A stretch of 64,000 nt of DNA from CAZQRP01 sp964596125 (GTDB lineage Bacteria > Chloroflexota > Dehalococcoidia > GIF9 > UBA5629): NCBI GenBank assembly GCA_964596125.1, contig CAZQRP010000006.1, forward strand, positions 62,001 through 126,000, given 5' to 3'. This document shows positions 1 through 8,897 of this stretch, piece after piece (position 1 is the first letter of the stretch; the number at the start of each line of letters is the position of its first letter). The position numbers were made by a program, and so were the translations under genes. Below the pieces are notes generated by a model. That model did not search any database and was not told the DNA's origin. It was given only the letters and a program-made list of their open reading frames with translations.

Positions 1-103
1 TCAAGCTAGTCCCTTCCCTCCTGAAAAATGTATACCCTGATGGTTTTTGCGTAGAAAACATTTTTACTTAATTGTAAAGACCAGACAGGAGACTCACGAA
101 GAC

Positions 104-3100
104 ATGATCAAAAGCAACCACAAGAATAAATTGATACTAAAACTGAGCATGGCATTAATCATGACTTTTTATCTCACAATGCTGTCCTCCCCGACACCGG
201 CCAATGCAGGAATGATGCAATGGACCATCGTTGATACTCCAAGCAGCTCTTTCAATGTCATAGTCAATCCATCGGAAGTCAATGCTATTGCCATTGGCCC
301 CGATGGTATTACCGTCTACGCTCTGGATATTCCTCATAGTAAAGTATATAAATCCATAGATGGCGGTATGAGATGGGATGATATTACCAGCTATCTGACT
401 GGCGCCGGCGCTACCATGCCTGCCTGGGACATAGCTGTCGCTCCAGATAATCCCAACTTTGTAGCCCTGGTTACAACAAGTGCCGGACTCCCCAGAAACG
501 TGTTTATCTCAGTCGATGGCGGTAGTATCTGGCAGAACACGAATTGCCCGGTAACCAGCAACATCGGTGCTATAGACATCTCCCCGAATTACGGTAGCTA
601 TGACATCGTTATCGGCACCAGAACCGGGACTGGCGGCGGTACTGTCCATATATTCAAAACGCCCGGCTATGGTGGTTGGGTAGACCAGGGATTCACAGGC
701 GATGTCCTGGCAGCCAGGTTCCCAACCACCTACACGAGTGATAGTAGCCTCGTGGTTGCCTCGGCTGATGGGACCGGTTCTTATGTCAATATCGGTGTTC
801 GTGATATCATTGCCAACACCACTCACTGGGGTACGTGGGAACCCGTAGAAATTACAACTGCAGGCCCTGGCACGTCACCCAAAGTAAACCAGATTATTAC
901 AGCCGACCTGGAACTTCCCTTCGATTTCTCAGGCCAGGTTGCCAGCCTGCGCCGCATCTACATCAGTACCAATGATGCCGGTGCATCGGGCAACGCTGGT
1001 GTTTACCGGGCAGACGATACTATTGTCCACAAGCTGATGCCCCCCCCCAGTGTCCAGGCGGTTTCCAGTATCGCCTATTACGGTGATTACAATGCTGGCA
1101 AACTTATGGTCGCTGAGGTCAAAGCCGATGCCTCTTCAGCAGCGGTCGACGTCTGGTATTGCTCCAACCCGGGAGCAACATGTCCACAATCAACATGCCT
1201 TATCTGGCAAAAATCAATTAAACCACCTACCGGAGGTGGTAATTCAGGGTATGCTAATGCACAGGTAGCCTGGAGCCCCGATGGCAGTAGATCCTATTGT
1301 GGCACCAGCTCGGCCAACCTCGACATTACAGGCTGGCCGAATGGCTATCTCACAAGCGGGACCCTCGATGAATCAGCATTCTCCGTTACCCTGGATAACG
1401 GAAGAAGCTGGAACCAACTAAGCCTTATTGATACTGAGGTAAGCTTCTTGTCAGATGTTACAGCCTCTACTAATTCCGATACCGTTTACCTGGCATCTAT
1501 TAACACCAATGGCGGATTTACTGGCTTCGATAGCCTGTGGCGAAGCACAGGTTACCCTTCAGGTAGAGTGTGGGAACGAGTGCTGTGTGTGCTCGCTACC
1601 AGCGATGACACAATTCTGCGAATGAGTCCGGCGCAAGCTGAACAATCCATCTTCATTGCTGTACGCTCTACCAGCGACCTGTTCCAATCTAAGGACTTCG
1701 GACAGACATGGGACAGAATACTTCCTGGTGTGAACATTACTGATTTTACAGTTACCACGATCGATGGTGTCCCTCATATGTTTGTCCTGGAAAATTACTT
1801 TGTCCGTAAAGGTAGTTATAGCAACCAGGTATGGAAATGGGGCATAAAATCAAATACCTCTCTAGACTCTGGCCATACTGTCACTGCTACAACTACAGGC
1901 ATAGTGCTGGTAGGCGATGCCACTCAGGGTATAATTGCTTATTCCGAGGACGGTGGCATACAGTTCACAAGACTTTCACCGATCCCCGTCGCCGGTAAAG
2001 TCCATGCCGTTATTGATAACAGGATCAGGAATTATATAGTTATATACGCTGCCAGCGATGCTCCTGAAGGTAAAGTCTATAGCTGGGTCGTTGGACCAAG
2101 TTCCAGATGGATACCGATGGCTTCTTTGGGACAGAGTTACTATGGACTTGCTCAGATAGGCACACTTTACTGTTCGTGGTCCAGCGGTGGCAACACCGCC
2201 GTAGACCGCACCCTCACTCCGGAAGCTCTGGGGCCACCTGATGTCGAATGGGACAGCATGACCTCCGGTCTAGATGCTGGCGTCATTTTTACCAGGGAGC
2301 CTACTTCTCTTAAGGTTTCAAACGGCGTTGACCTCTGGGCAATCGATAACAGAGCTTATACAGCCACTACCGGTCATCTCTGGAGCTACCATGATGGCCT
2401 GACGCCTGTTCCTCTACCAATCTCGGCACGCCCCAGCCATGAATTCCTGTATCAGGCTCCTACGCTGGTCACACCAGCCATGGATGCCGTTATCTCATTA
2501 GACCCAAACACCGAAGAGTTAGTTGATATAGAATTCAAATGGGAGCATCCAACTGAGGCTGTAGGCTACGATTTATGGATTGCCAAAGACAAAGAATTTA
2601 ATAATCCAGTGATTCAGGAATCGATAACTCCCGACATCCCGGCTGCTCCCAAATGGTCATTGTCTACCAATAAATCTCCTTTAGAAGCCGGCAAGACATA
2701 CTACTGGAAGGTAAGAGTCAGACGTGATGCTACCTTCGAAAGGGGTACCGGTCAGTGGTCGAAAGTAATGTCATTTAGTACGGAGGCAAAAACAACTCCC
2801 GAGTCTGTCCACACTGGTCCCGGTTTAATTTTCCCAGAAAACAATGCCATAAATGCCGACCGTTCACCTACGTTCAACTGGACACCTGTGCCCAAAGCCA
2901 CCGAATATGAATTCACGTTGGCTAGAGATAAATCATTAGGACAGATAGTGACCAGTTTAAACGTAACGGCCACAACCTATACCTATAGTGCCGAACTCGA
3001 ACAAGGTATAACCTATTTCTGGCGGGTAACAGTTACCAGGCCTTTCCACAGCCAACCAAGCCCTGTCTTTAGCTTTACTGTAGCCACCGATAAAAAAACG

Positions 3101-3223
3101 GAACCACCATTGGGATTACCATATCTCTCAGTCTGGCTGTTGATAGTTATCGCCGTACTCGTTGCCGCACTAATCATTGCCCTTATAGTTATAATAAAAG
3201 GTAAAAAAGTTTCAAAAGCCTGA
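104..3223 (+). CDS. Surface-anchored beta-propeller (BNR/sialidase-like) protein with two Fn3-like domains
   Basis: Large predicted extracellular protein of about 1039 residues. An in-frame TTG lies at 47, but ATG 104 starts a clean Sec signal peptide (positive N-terminus, hydrophobic core, ANA-G cleavage near residue 35) and is preceded by a GGAG. Residues ~40-780 hold repeated blocks such as 'SPDGSR', 'SVTLDNGRSW' and 'YSEDGGIQFTRLS', typical of BNR/Asp-box beta-propellers. Residues ~800-905 and ~915-1000 look like two fibronectin-III-type domains ('YYWKVRV', 'TYFWRVTV'). The last 35 residues are one transmembrane helix followed by KGKKVSKA, which would anchor the protein outside the cell. 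Substrate and function are unknown. It is paralogous to the shorter protein at 18179-19855. Confidence 0.85.
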   Translation: MIKSNHKNKLILKLSMALIMTFYLTMLSSPTPANAGMMQWTIVDTPSSSFNVIVNPSEVNAIAIGPDGITVYALDIPHSKVYKSIDGGMRWDDITSYLTGAGATMPAWDIAVAPDNPNFVALVTTSAGLPRNVFISVDGGSIWQNTNCPVTSNIGAIDISPNYGSYDIVIGTRTGTGGGTVHIFKTPGYGGWVDQGFTGDVLAARFPTTYTSDSSLVVASADGTGSYVNIGVRDIIANTTHWGTWEPVEITTAGPGTSPKVNQIITADLELPFDFSGQVASLRRIYISTNDAGASGNAGVYRADDTIVHKLMPPPSVQAVSSIAYYGDYNAGKLMVAEVKADASSAAVDVWYCSNPGATCPQSTCLIWQKSIKPPTGGGNSGYANAQVAWSPDGSRSYCGTSSANLDITGWPNGYLTSGTLDESAFSVTLDNGRSWNQLSLIDTEVSFLSDVTASTNSDTVYLASINTNGGFTGFDSLWRSTGYPSGRVWERVLCVLATSDDTILRMSPAQAEQSIFIAVRSTSDLFQSKDFGQTWDRILPGVNITDFTVTTIDGVPHMFVLENYFVRKGSYSNQVWKWGIKSNTSLDSGHTVTATTTGIVLVGDATQGIIAYSEDGGIQFTRLSPIPVAGKVHAVIDNRIRNYIVIYAASDAPEGKVYSWVVGPSSRWIPMASLGQSYYGLAQIGTLYCSWSSGGNTAVDRTLTPEALGPPDVEWDSMTSGLDAGVIFTREPTSLKVSNGVDLWAIDNRAYTATTGHLWSYHDGLTPVPLPISARPSHEFLYQAPTLVTPAMDAVISLDPNTEELVDIEFKWEHPTEAVGYDLWIAKDKEFNNPVIQESITPDIPAAPKWSLSTNKSPLEAGKTYYWKVRVRRDATFERGTGQWSKVMSFSTEAKTTPESVHTGPGLIFPENNAINADRSPTFNWTPVPKATEYEFTLARDKSLGQIVTSLNVTATTYTYSAELEQGITYFWRVTVTRPFHSQPSPVFSFTVATDKKTEPPLGLPYLSVWLLIVIAVLVAALIIALIVIIKGKKVSKA

Positions 3224-3291
3224 GCTGGCATCATATGCTCCTTTATTTATTACGTAGACCACGATTACTGTTCCTGTCGTTGGGCTACACG

Positions 3292-3324
3292 TATTCCGTT
3301 TCGCTTAGGCTGGGTGTATAATCG
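3292..3324 (+). promoter_or_regulatory. Promoter-like 33-bp element, copy A (TTCCGT-17-TATAAT)
   Basis: TATAAT at 3317-3322 lies 17 bp after TTCCGT (3294-3299). The whole 33-bp block recurs at 38165-38197 (minus), 58787-58819 and 16512-16544 (minus) with the same spacing. Transcription would start near 3329, about 38 nt ahead of the lipoprotein gene. Confidence 0.6.
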
Positions 3325-3366
3325 AGGCAATTGCCCCACTTCAATCGGATCAAACAGGAGACTACA

Positions 3367-4176
3367 ATGAAAAAATGCAAATGGTTTTCGGGTTTAATCA
3401 TAATTTCAGTTATTTCATTAACTGTTTTATCAACTGGCTGTGTAAAAATCTCCGTGCCTCGGCAACCCGAATCTTCATCCACTCCGTCAGAAAAAGCACC
3501 TTCGTCCTCTTCACAATCTCCGGCAATGGGATCCCCCGTCATTATTGCATTTGACATTAGTCCGGATGCGCTCGCCCCTGGAGAATCGGCAGTATTAAAA
3601 TGGGCTGTAAACGGGGCTGACGCTGTTTCAATAGACCAGGGTATTGGAGAAGTCCCTCCAAATGGAACCAAGGAAGTATCGCCAACTACTGGTACTATTT
3701 ATACACTTACTGCTACAAATGCTGCCGGCATCGTTACCAGAACGGTAGCTGTCAATATAGCAGGAAATGTAAATGCGGCAAAAATAGCGTTGAACGAAGA
3801 CGATGTCAAGTCCGGTGGCTTCGTCTTTGATTCCGATAAAGAACCAAAGGTAGCCGGAAGTATATCTACCTATTCCATAAGTTTTATCAAAGGTGACGAG
3901 AAGTTGACCAATATCGTATTCGTCCAATCCTCTGTTTCAGCAGCAGAACAGCTATTCCACAATAGTAGAGCACGACATAGTTCGAATGCACAAGAACTTT
4001 ATACCATAGGCAATATCAGAGCATTTGTTGTGTTAGACTCACGCGGTACTGCGGAAGAGTTGGAAAAGTTCTCAATCATGTTTATAAAAAACAACGTATA
4101 TGTAGAAATGGGATCTATCTCCAATTACAAACAACTCGAATCTTACGCTAAAATTGTCACATCACGAATCCATTGA
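3367..4176 (+). CDS. Secreted lipoprotein with an Ig-like domain, function unknown
   Basis: About 269 residues. ATG 3367 follows AGGAG at good spacing and opens a lipoprotein signal peptide with lipobox LSTGC (Cys near residue 25). A Ser/Pro-rich linker follows (~30-55). Residues ~58-135 resemble a bacterial Ig-like fold ('ALAPGESAVLKWAVNGAD', 'TYTLTATNAAG'). The C-terminal ~125 residues are not recognised and have no obvious catalytic motif. A promoter-like element of the shared 33-bp class lies just upstream. The gene stands between the propeller protein and tatD on the same strand, but a 166-bp gap separates it from tatD. Confidence 0.75.
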   Translation: MKKCKWFSGLIIISVISLTVLSTGCVKISVPRQPESSSTPSEKAPSSSSQSPAMGSPVIIAFDISPDALAPGESAVLKWAVNGADAVSIDQGIGEVPPNGTKEVSPTTGTIYTLTATNAAGIVTRTVAVNIAGNVNAAKIALNEDDVKSGGFVFDSDKEPKVAGSISTYSISFIKGDEKLTNIVFVQSSVSAAEQLFHNSRARHSSNAQELYTIGNIRAFVVLDSRGTAEELEKFSIMFIKNNVYVEMGSISNYKQLESYAKIVTSRIH

Positions 4177-4342
4177 GCGGTCTATACTGGCCTGATAAAG
4201 AGTGAGATGGTATTATCTGTGATTCACCTGCGCACGGGGGACCACATGATCCGAATAGTGCGTCACTACTGGTTATGTATGGACCCTTACTCATAGGCGG
4301 GTGAGTGGCACCAAAGATGAGTAACAAATTGAAAGGAGGAAA

Positions 4343-5098
4343 ATGGTCCTTTCCGATTGTCACTGCCACTTAGATGTGTATCGACCTGAACAGTTATCAG
4401 TAGTACTCGAACAGGCAAGAGCCAGACAGGTCGGCCTCACCGTCAGCATGGGCATGACCTTAAAGTCTTCGGAAGATAATATCCGCATTGCCGGGCGCTA
4501 TAAGCAGGTTCTGGCTGCAATTGGGATTCACCCCTGGAATGCAGTCACACCGACTGATGAGATACGTAGACAGCTCCACAAACTTGCTGGGAGCAAACAG
4601 GTCGTGGCCATAGGTGAAATAGGCCTGGACTATATTCGCAGCACACAATCCAGGGAGATCCAAAAGGAACTACTTATATATGAATTGTCTCTTGCTCAGG
4701 AGAGAGGCCTTCCTGTCAGCCTGCATTGTCGAGAAGCCCATCAAGACATGATGCACATCCTTCGTAAAGAGACAGGCCCGGATCTAAAAGGAAAAATCCA
4801 CGGTTTTTCAGGCGACCTTGCTGCGCTCCGAGACTGGCTTGACCTGGGTTTTTACGTTTCCATAGGCATCAGAGGATTTGTAATTAACCAGAACCCCTCT
4901 CTGCATGAAGCAGTTCATGAGATACCTTCAGACCGCCTTCTCATTGAAACTGATTCAAGCGCAACTGCCGAGATGGCCGGTCCCGCAGATGTACTCTTAG
5001 TTGCTCAGGAACTGGCGTCTTACAGAAAAACGACTGTCGAGGATATAGCCAACACCACCACTGCAAACCTGAAGCGACTTCTGGGAATTCGTAGTTGA
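4343..5098 (+). CDS. tatD: TatD-family metal-dependent hydrolase (DNase)
   Basis: 251 residues, the usual family length. The start is set by AGGAGG six bases upstream. TatD motifs appear in order: HxH in DCHCHLD (residues 5-11), metal-bridging Glu in GEIGLDY (~92), His in HCREAH (~129), HGFSGD (~154) and Asp in ETDSSA (~205). TatD proteins are TIM-barrel metal-dependent nucleases or hydrolases, typically cytosolic. A second, divergent TatD homologue lies at 44919-45692. hpt starts 83 bp downstream with its own promoter, so co-transcription is possible but not required. The exact substrate is not predictable. Confidence 0.9.
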   Translation: MVLSDCHCHLDVYRPEQLSVVLEQARARQVGLTVSMGMTLKSSEDNIRIAGRYKQVLAAIGIHPWNAVTPTDEIRRQLHKLAGSKQVVAIGEIGLDYIRSTQSREIQKELLIYELSLAQERGLPVSLHCREAHQDMMHILRKETGPDLKGKIHGFSGDLAALRDWLDLGFYVSIGIRGFVINQNPSLHEAVHEIPSDRLLIETDSSATAEMAGPADVLLVAQELASYRKTTVEDIANTTTANLKRLLGIRS

Positions 5099-5146
5099 GT
5101 CTATATAAACCATACATCCATTACCGACTAATTTCTCAATATAATA

Positions 5147-5175
5147 TAGACAAAATGGTAGGCTAACGTTATAAT
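5147..5175 (+). promoter_or_regulatory. Sigma-70 promoter giving a leaderless hpt mRNA
   Basis: TAGACA (5147-5152), a 17-bp spacer and a perfect TATAAT (5170-5175). Initiation about 7 bp past the -10 box falls on the GTG start codon of hpt at 5182, and no Shine-Dalgarno sequence is present. Confidence 0.65.
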
Positions 5176-5181
5176 CATCTG

Positions 5182-5700
5182 GTGGCTTCACCACCTAAGG
5201 TCTTAATCAGTAGAGACGAGATTGAGCAGGCTGTAGCCAGGCTTGCCATTGAAATCACACAGGACTATCAAGGGAAGCAACCTTTACTCATCGGCATCCT
5301 AAAAGGTTCATTCGTGTTCCTTGCCGACCTCATTCGCCAGCTTGATATACCCATCGAGACGGACTTTGTCAGGCTTTCCAGCTATGGTGGACGCAAAGAG
5401 ACCTCGGGTAAGGTCATACTAGTACAGGGACTGAAGACATCGATAAAAAGCAGGGATGTGCTGGTAGTCGAGGACATCGTCGATACCGGCCTGACTATTT
5501 CTTCTCTACTGGACTATTTACGGAAGAGGAAACCAGCATCTTTACGGCTCTGTGCCTTGACCGATAAGCCTTCGCGACGTCAAGTTCCGGTAACTATCGA
5601 TTACCTTGGTTTCACAATACCGGATAAGTTCGTGGTCGGCTATGGCATCGACTGGGATGAGAAGTACCGCTATTTACCCGATATCTGTTGTATCGACTAA
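5182..5700 (+). CDS. hpt: Hypoxanthine phosphoribosyltransferase
   Basis: 172 residues, normal for bacterial HPRT. The enzyme joins hypoxanthine or guanine with PRPP to give IMP or GMP in purine salvage. The PRPP-binding loop VLVVEDIVDTG lies at residues 93-103, with the family motifs GILKGSFVF (~38-46) and the C-terminal VGYGIDWDEKYR. The GTG start lacks a Shine-Dalgarno sequence but sits where transcription from the upstream promoter should begin, which suggests leaderless translation. The adenine deaminase gene follows after 19 bp. Together they would convert adenine to hypoxanthine and then IMP. Confidence 0.95.
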   Translation: MASPPKVLISRDEIEQAVARLAIEITQDYQGKQPLLIGILKGSFVFLADLIRQLDIPIETDFVRLSSYGGRKETSGKVILVQGLKTSIKSRDVLVVEDIVDTGLTISSLLDYLRKRKPASLRLCALTDKPSRRQVPVTIDYLGFTIPDKFVVGYGIDWDEKYRYLPDICCID

Positions 5701-5719
5701 CCTGAAGGAGGACTAAGCT

Positions 5720-7420
5720 ATGAGCCTGGCCGAGTTGATCTCAGTTGCCCGGGGAGATGCGCCAGCAGATTTAGTTCTCAAGAACGCCCGGATAATAAAC
5801 ACCTTTATTGGCAACATAGAAGAAGGCAACGTTGCCATTTACGGTGATAGAATTGCGGGTGTCGGTGATTATCACCTTGCCAGAGAAATAATCGACTTGA
5901 AAGGGAGCTATCTGGCACCAGGCCTGATAAATGGACATACTCATATAGAAAGCTCTATGCTCCATCCAGCCCAGTATGCACAGGCTGTAGTTCCTAGAGG
6001 GACATCTGCACTTATCACCGACCTCCATGAAATCACCAATGTAACCGGCTTTAACGGCATGAAGTTCGTTATGGACTGGGCACAGAAACTACCGCTAGAT
6101 ATGTTTTTTATGGTCCCCTCATGCGTACCGGCTACCCACATGGAAACAAGCGGTGCAGAAATCAATGATAACGATATTAAAAAAGCCCTGGGATGGCAGA
6201 ACGTCATCGGGCTTGGTGAGATGATGAATTTCCCAGGCGTGATCAATAACGACGAACAAGTTTTAAATAAGATTCTTGCTGCGAAAGGCAGAGTTATCGA
6301 CGGACACGCACCGGGTGTCAGCGATAAGCAGCTCGACGCATACATAGCTGCCGGTATACGCTCCGATCACGAATCAACCGCCTTAGAGGAGGCCAGCGAA
6401 AAGCTAAGACGAGGCATGTACTTGATGATACGGGAAGGTTCTTCGGAGAAGAACCTTGAAGAACTGTTACCACTGGTCAATGATAAAACCTATAAAAGGT
6501 GTCTATTTGTTGTGGATGACCGTAGCTGCTCTGACCTGTTACGCCAGGGTGATATCGACGCTGTAGTCAGGAAAGCAATTCAGAAAGGACTCGAGCCGCT
6601 AATGGCAATACAACTGGCAACAATCAACGCTGCCGAGTATTTCAGATTGTACGACCGTGGAGGCATCGCCCCCGGCTATCTGGCAAACCTCATTACTATC
6701 AACGACCTTTCACAACTGGAAATAGACATGGTCTTCTACAAAGGTCAACTTGTAGCAAGAGGAAATAATCTCCTCTTGCCCCTACCGGAGACCTCTGTCA
6801 CGGAACTGACCGATACTATATGCATCAAGCCCTTTACTATTGAATCATTAAAACTAACTATAGATGGGGAAAGTTATCCGGTTATCGAAATCGTACCGGG
6901 CCAGATAATCACCAGGAAAAGAATAGAAACTGTTCGAACACAAAACGGCGTCGTTTTGATCAACACGGAAGAAGATATTTTAAAACTGGTGGTTGTGGAA
7001 AGGCACAAGGCCAGCGGGAATATAGGCCTAGGACTGGTCAAGGGCTTTGGGATGAAACGCGGAGCTTTAGCCTCATCTATAGCTCACGACTCTCATAACA
7101 TAGTGGCAGTTGGCACCAATGATTCAGATATCTACATGGCAATTAAAGAAATAGAGAGACTGCACGGGGGCCTTGTGGTTTGTATCGATGGTGAAATTTC
7201 CGGAGCCTTACCTTTACCTGTAGCCGGCTTGCTGTCACCTGAACCTCTGCATACAGTTGTCGATAAGTTCGAGAACTTGGAAAAGATTGCCGCTGACCTG
7301 GGTAATATCCCGCCGACTCCGTTTTCGCTTCTCTCTTTCCTGGCTTTACCGGTGATCCCTGAATTGAGATTGAGCGATTTGGGGCTGGTAGATGTACTGG
7401 ATTTCAAGCTCATTAACTAA
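5720..7420 (+). CDS. ade: Adenine deaminase
   Basis: 566 residues, close to the usual ~570-600 for the amidohydrolase-type adenine deaminase. The enzyme hydrolyses adenine to hypoxanthine and ammonia. The metal-binding HxH lies in NGHTHIESSML (His73, His75). Further family landmarks are GLGEMMNFPG (~165), DGHAPG (~190) and the conserved GGLVVCIDGE in the C-terminal domain (~480). AGGAGG precedes the ATG. It lies 19 bp downstream of hpt on the same strand, which fits a two-gene purine-salvage unit in which its product feeds HPRT. Confidence 0.95.
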   Translation: MSLAELISVARGDAPADLVLKNARIINTFIGNIEEGNVAIYGDRIAGVGDYHLAREIIDLKGSYLAPGLINGHTHIESSMLHPAQYAQAVVPRGTSALITDLHEITNVTGFNGMKFVMDWAQKLPLDMFFMVPSCVPATHMETSGAEINDNDIKKALGWQNVIGLGEMMNFPGVINNDEQVLNKILAAKGRVIDGHAPGVSDKQLDAYIAAGIRSDHESTALEEASEKLRRGMYLMIREGSSEKNLEELLPLVNDKTYKRCLFVVDDRSCSDLLRQGDIDAVVRKAIQKGLEPLMAIQLATINAAEYFRLYDRGGIAPGYLANLITINDLSQLEIDMVFYKGQLVARGNNLLLPLPETSVTELTDTICIKPFTIESLKLTIDGESYPVIEIVPGQIITRKRIETVRTQNGVVLINTEEDILKLVVVERHKASGNIGLGLVKGFGMKRGALASSIAHDSHNIVAVGTNDSDIYMAIKEIERLHGGLVVCIDGEISGALPLPVAGLLSPEPLHTVVDKFENLEKIAADLGNIPPTPFSLLSFLALPVIPELRLSDLGLVDVLDFKLIN

Positions 7421-7517
7421 CCGCGCTTTATCGATAAAAACCAAAAGCGTAGGCTCACTGATATCCGGCGTGGTACGTCACAAGTTCGCTTATCGATGCC
7501 TTGCTACAGAAATGTCT

Positions 7518-7541
7518 ATGACTGGCCACCAGACCAGTCAT
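7518..7541. repeat. 8-bp inverted repeat between convergent genes
   Basis: ATGACTGG and CCAGTCAT flank an 8-nt loop in the gap between the convergent ade and receiver genes. There is no adjacent T-run, so a role in termination is only possible. Confidence 0.3.
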
Positions 7542-7602
7542 TCTATACAGGGCTGTAAAGAGTCTAGCCCAATGCTCTTTGAAATACTACTTCCCTGCCG
7601 GT

Positions 7603-7989
7603 TTATCTTCTTGCTTTTGCTCGCTTACTTTGTGCCAGGACCCTGATAGCTTCCAGCAAGTCCTGGCGTCGGCAGTCCTTCGTTAAATACCAGCTAGCTC
7701 CAGCAGCTAGTGCGTCCCCAACGTAATCACCATAGACTGTTAAAAATAAGACTTTAACATCAGGAAGTATTTCTTTGATACGACGGGTTGCCTCCGCACC
7801 ATCGGCACGGGGCATTTGAGCATCCATCAAAACGACGTCGGGAATTAATTCCTCCGTTTTTGCTACTGCGTCCAATCCGTCCACAGCTTTTCCTATAACC
7901 GTGATATCACTGTGAGGCCCAAGAAGGCTTTCCAAACCCTCCCTTACCACTTCATTATCGTCGACTATGAGTACTTTAATCTTTTCCAT
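7603..7989 (-). CDS. Single-domain response regulator (receiver only)
   Basis: 128 residues from the second of two tandem ATG codons, which has better spacing from GGGAG. It is a complete CheY-like receiver: acidic pair in VDDNE, phospho-acceptor Asp in VVLMDAQMP (~54), Thr in LFLTVYGD and Lys in YLTKDC. It ends shortly after the receiver with a basic tail (SKRAKARR) and has no DNA-binding domain. It lies downstream of, and in the same direction as, a NarL-type regulator and sensor kinase, but a hairpin terminator separates them. It may act as a phosphate sink or bind a protein partner. The cognate kinase is uncertain. Confidence 0.85.
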   Translation of the reverse strand: MEKIKVLIVDDNEVVREGLESLLGPHSDITVIGKAVDGLDAVAKTEELIPDVVLMDAQMPRADGAEATRRIKEILPDVKVLFLTVYGDYVGDALAAGASWYLTKDCRRQDLLEAIRVLAQSKRAKARR

Positions 7990-8187
7990 CATGAACTCCC
8001 ATAATAAGCATTATCTACCTGGACACAGTAGCAGTTACTCTAATCCTCCATAGTACGCTTCAACAATAACCGTTTAAAATGGGGCATAATTCATCACATA
8101 CTATCACGTCAATTACGTTCGCCAAGTTAAGTTTATCTTTTTATCTCATTATGGTAATCAGAAAGGTGGTCGGTTTTGTAAAAGTTA

Positions 8188-8213
8188 AATGGCCGACCCT
8201 GAGGTCAGCCATT
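8188..8213 (-). terminator. Intrinsic terminator after the response regulator gene
   Basis: Read on the minus strand this is an 11-bp stem (one G.U pair) with the tetraloop TCAG, followed by the T-rich TTTAACTTTTAC. On the plus strand the stem has a C/A mismatch, so it favours minus-strand transcription. It lies 28 bp past the stop of the regulator at 8242. Confidence 0.55.
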
Positions 8214-8241
8214 CTACCGATATGGATATACCTTAGTATCA

Positions 8242-8886
8242 CTAGATATGAATAATCCCCTTCTTAATGGCCTGAGTTACCGCTTCGGTACGGTCTGTCG
8301 CATTCAATTTTTGAAATATACTTGTAATATGGGTTTTCACTGTACTGTTGGTAATATGAAGTTGGGCAGCTATCTCCTTATTAGCAGCACCTCTAGCTAT
8401 CAGTGTAAGCACTTCTATCTCACGTTCTGAAAGTGTTTCCGGGGCCTGTGCTTTTCGCGAAAGCTCGGCGAAGCGGTCCAGTACCTTGGATGCCACCACA
8501 GGCTGAATGAGCGACTCACCGCGGTAAACAGCTCGGATAGCCCTAAACAAATCATCCCTGGGAGCGTCTTTAAGAAGATATGCCCGGGCACCAACCTCGA
8601 TACCCCGAAAAATATACTCATCGTCGCTATACGTAGTAAGGATGATAAACCTGATATCCGGTTCAGTAACTGCTATCTGACGTATTGCCTCCACCCCGTC
8701 CATCTCAGGCATACGTAGATCTATAAGCACAATGTCCGGTTTTAGCTCCTTGGCTTTGTCGACCGCTTCGATCCCATCCTTGGCCTCTCCAATTACTTTA
8801 AAATCAGGTTCCCTGCTTATCATAGAAATAAGGCCTTCTCTAACTACTGGATGGTCGTCAGCAATTAAAATCTTTATAGGTTCCAC
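8242..8886 (-). CDS. NarL/FixJ-family response regulator
   Basis: 214 residues, typical for the family. The N-terminal receiver (residues 1-120) has D10/D11, phospho-acceptor D56 in IDLRMPE, and K in LLKDAPR. The C-terminal LuxR-type helix-turn-helix (~148-210) carries SEREIEVLTLIARG and TNSTVKTHITSIFQKL. The ATG follows a GGAGG-like site 11 bp after the stop of the sensor kinase at 8898-11021, so the two are almost certainly a cognate pair in one transcript. It is predicted to be a DNA-binding transcriptional regulator. Target genes cannot be read from the sequence. Confidence 0.93.
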   Translation of the reverse strand: MEPIKILIADDHPVVREGLISMISREPDFKVIGEAKDGIEAVDKAKELKPDIVLIDLRMPEMDGVEAIRQIAVTEPDIRFIILTTYSDDEYIFRGIEVGARAYLLKDAPRDDLFRAIRAVYRGESLIQPVVASKVLDRFAELSRKAQAPETLSEREIEVLTLIARGAANKEIAAQLHITNSTVKTHITSIFQKLNATDRTEAVTQAIKKGIIHI

Positions 8887-8897
8887 TTAATCGCCTC

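Noticed and set aside
1..46. Gene end at the left edge
   Set aside because: No coding frame could be supported in the first 46 bases.
5099..5181. Possible purine riboswitch ahead of hpt-ade
   Set aside because: The gap is only 83 bp, holds a promoter ending at the start codon, and has none of the conserved purine-aptamer core.
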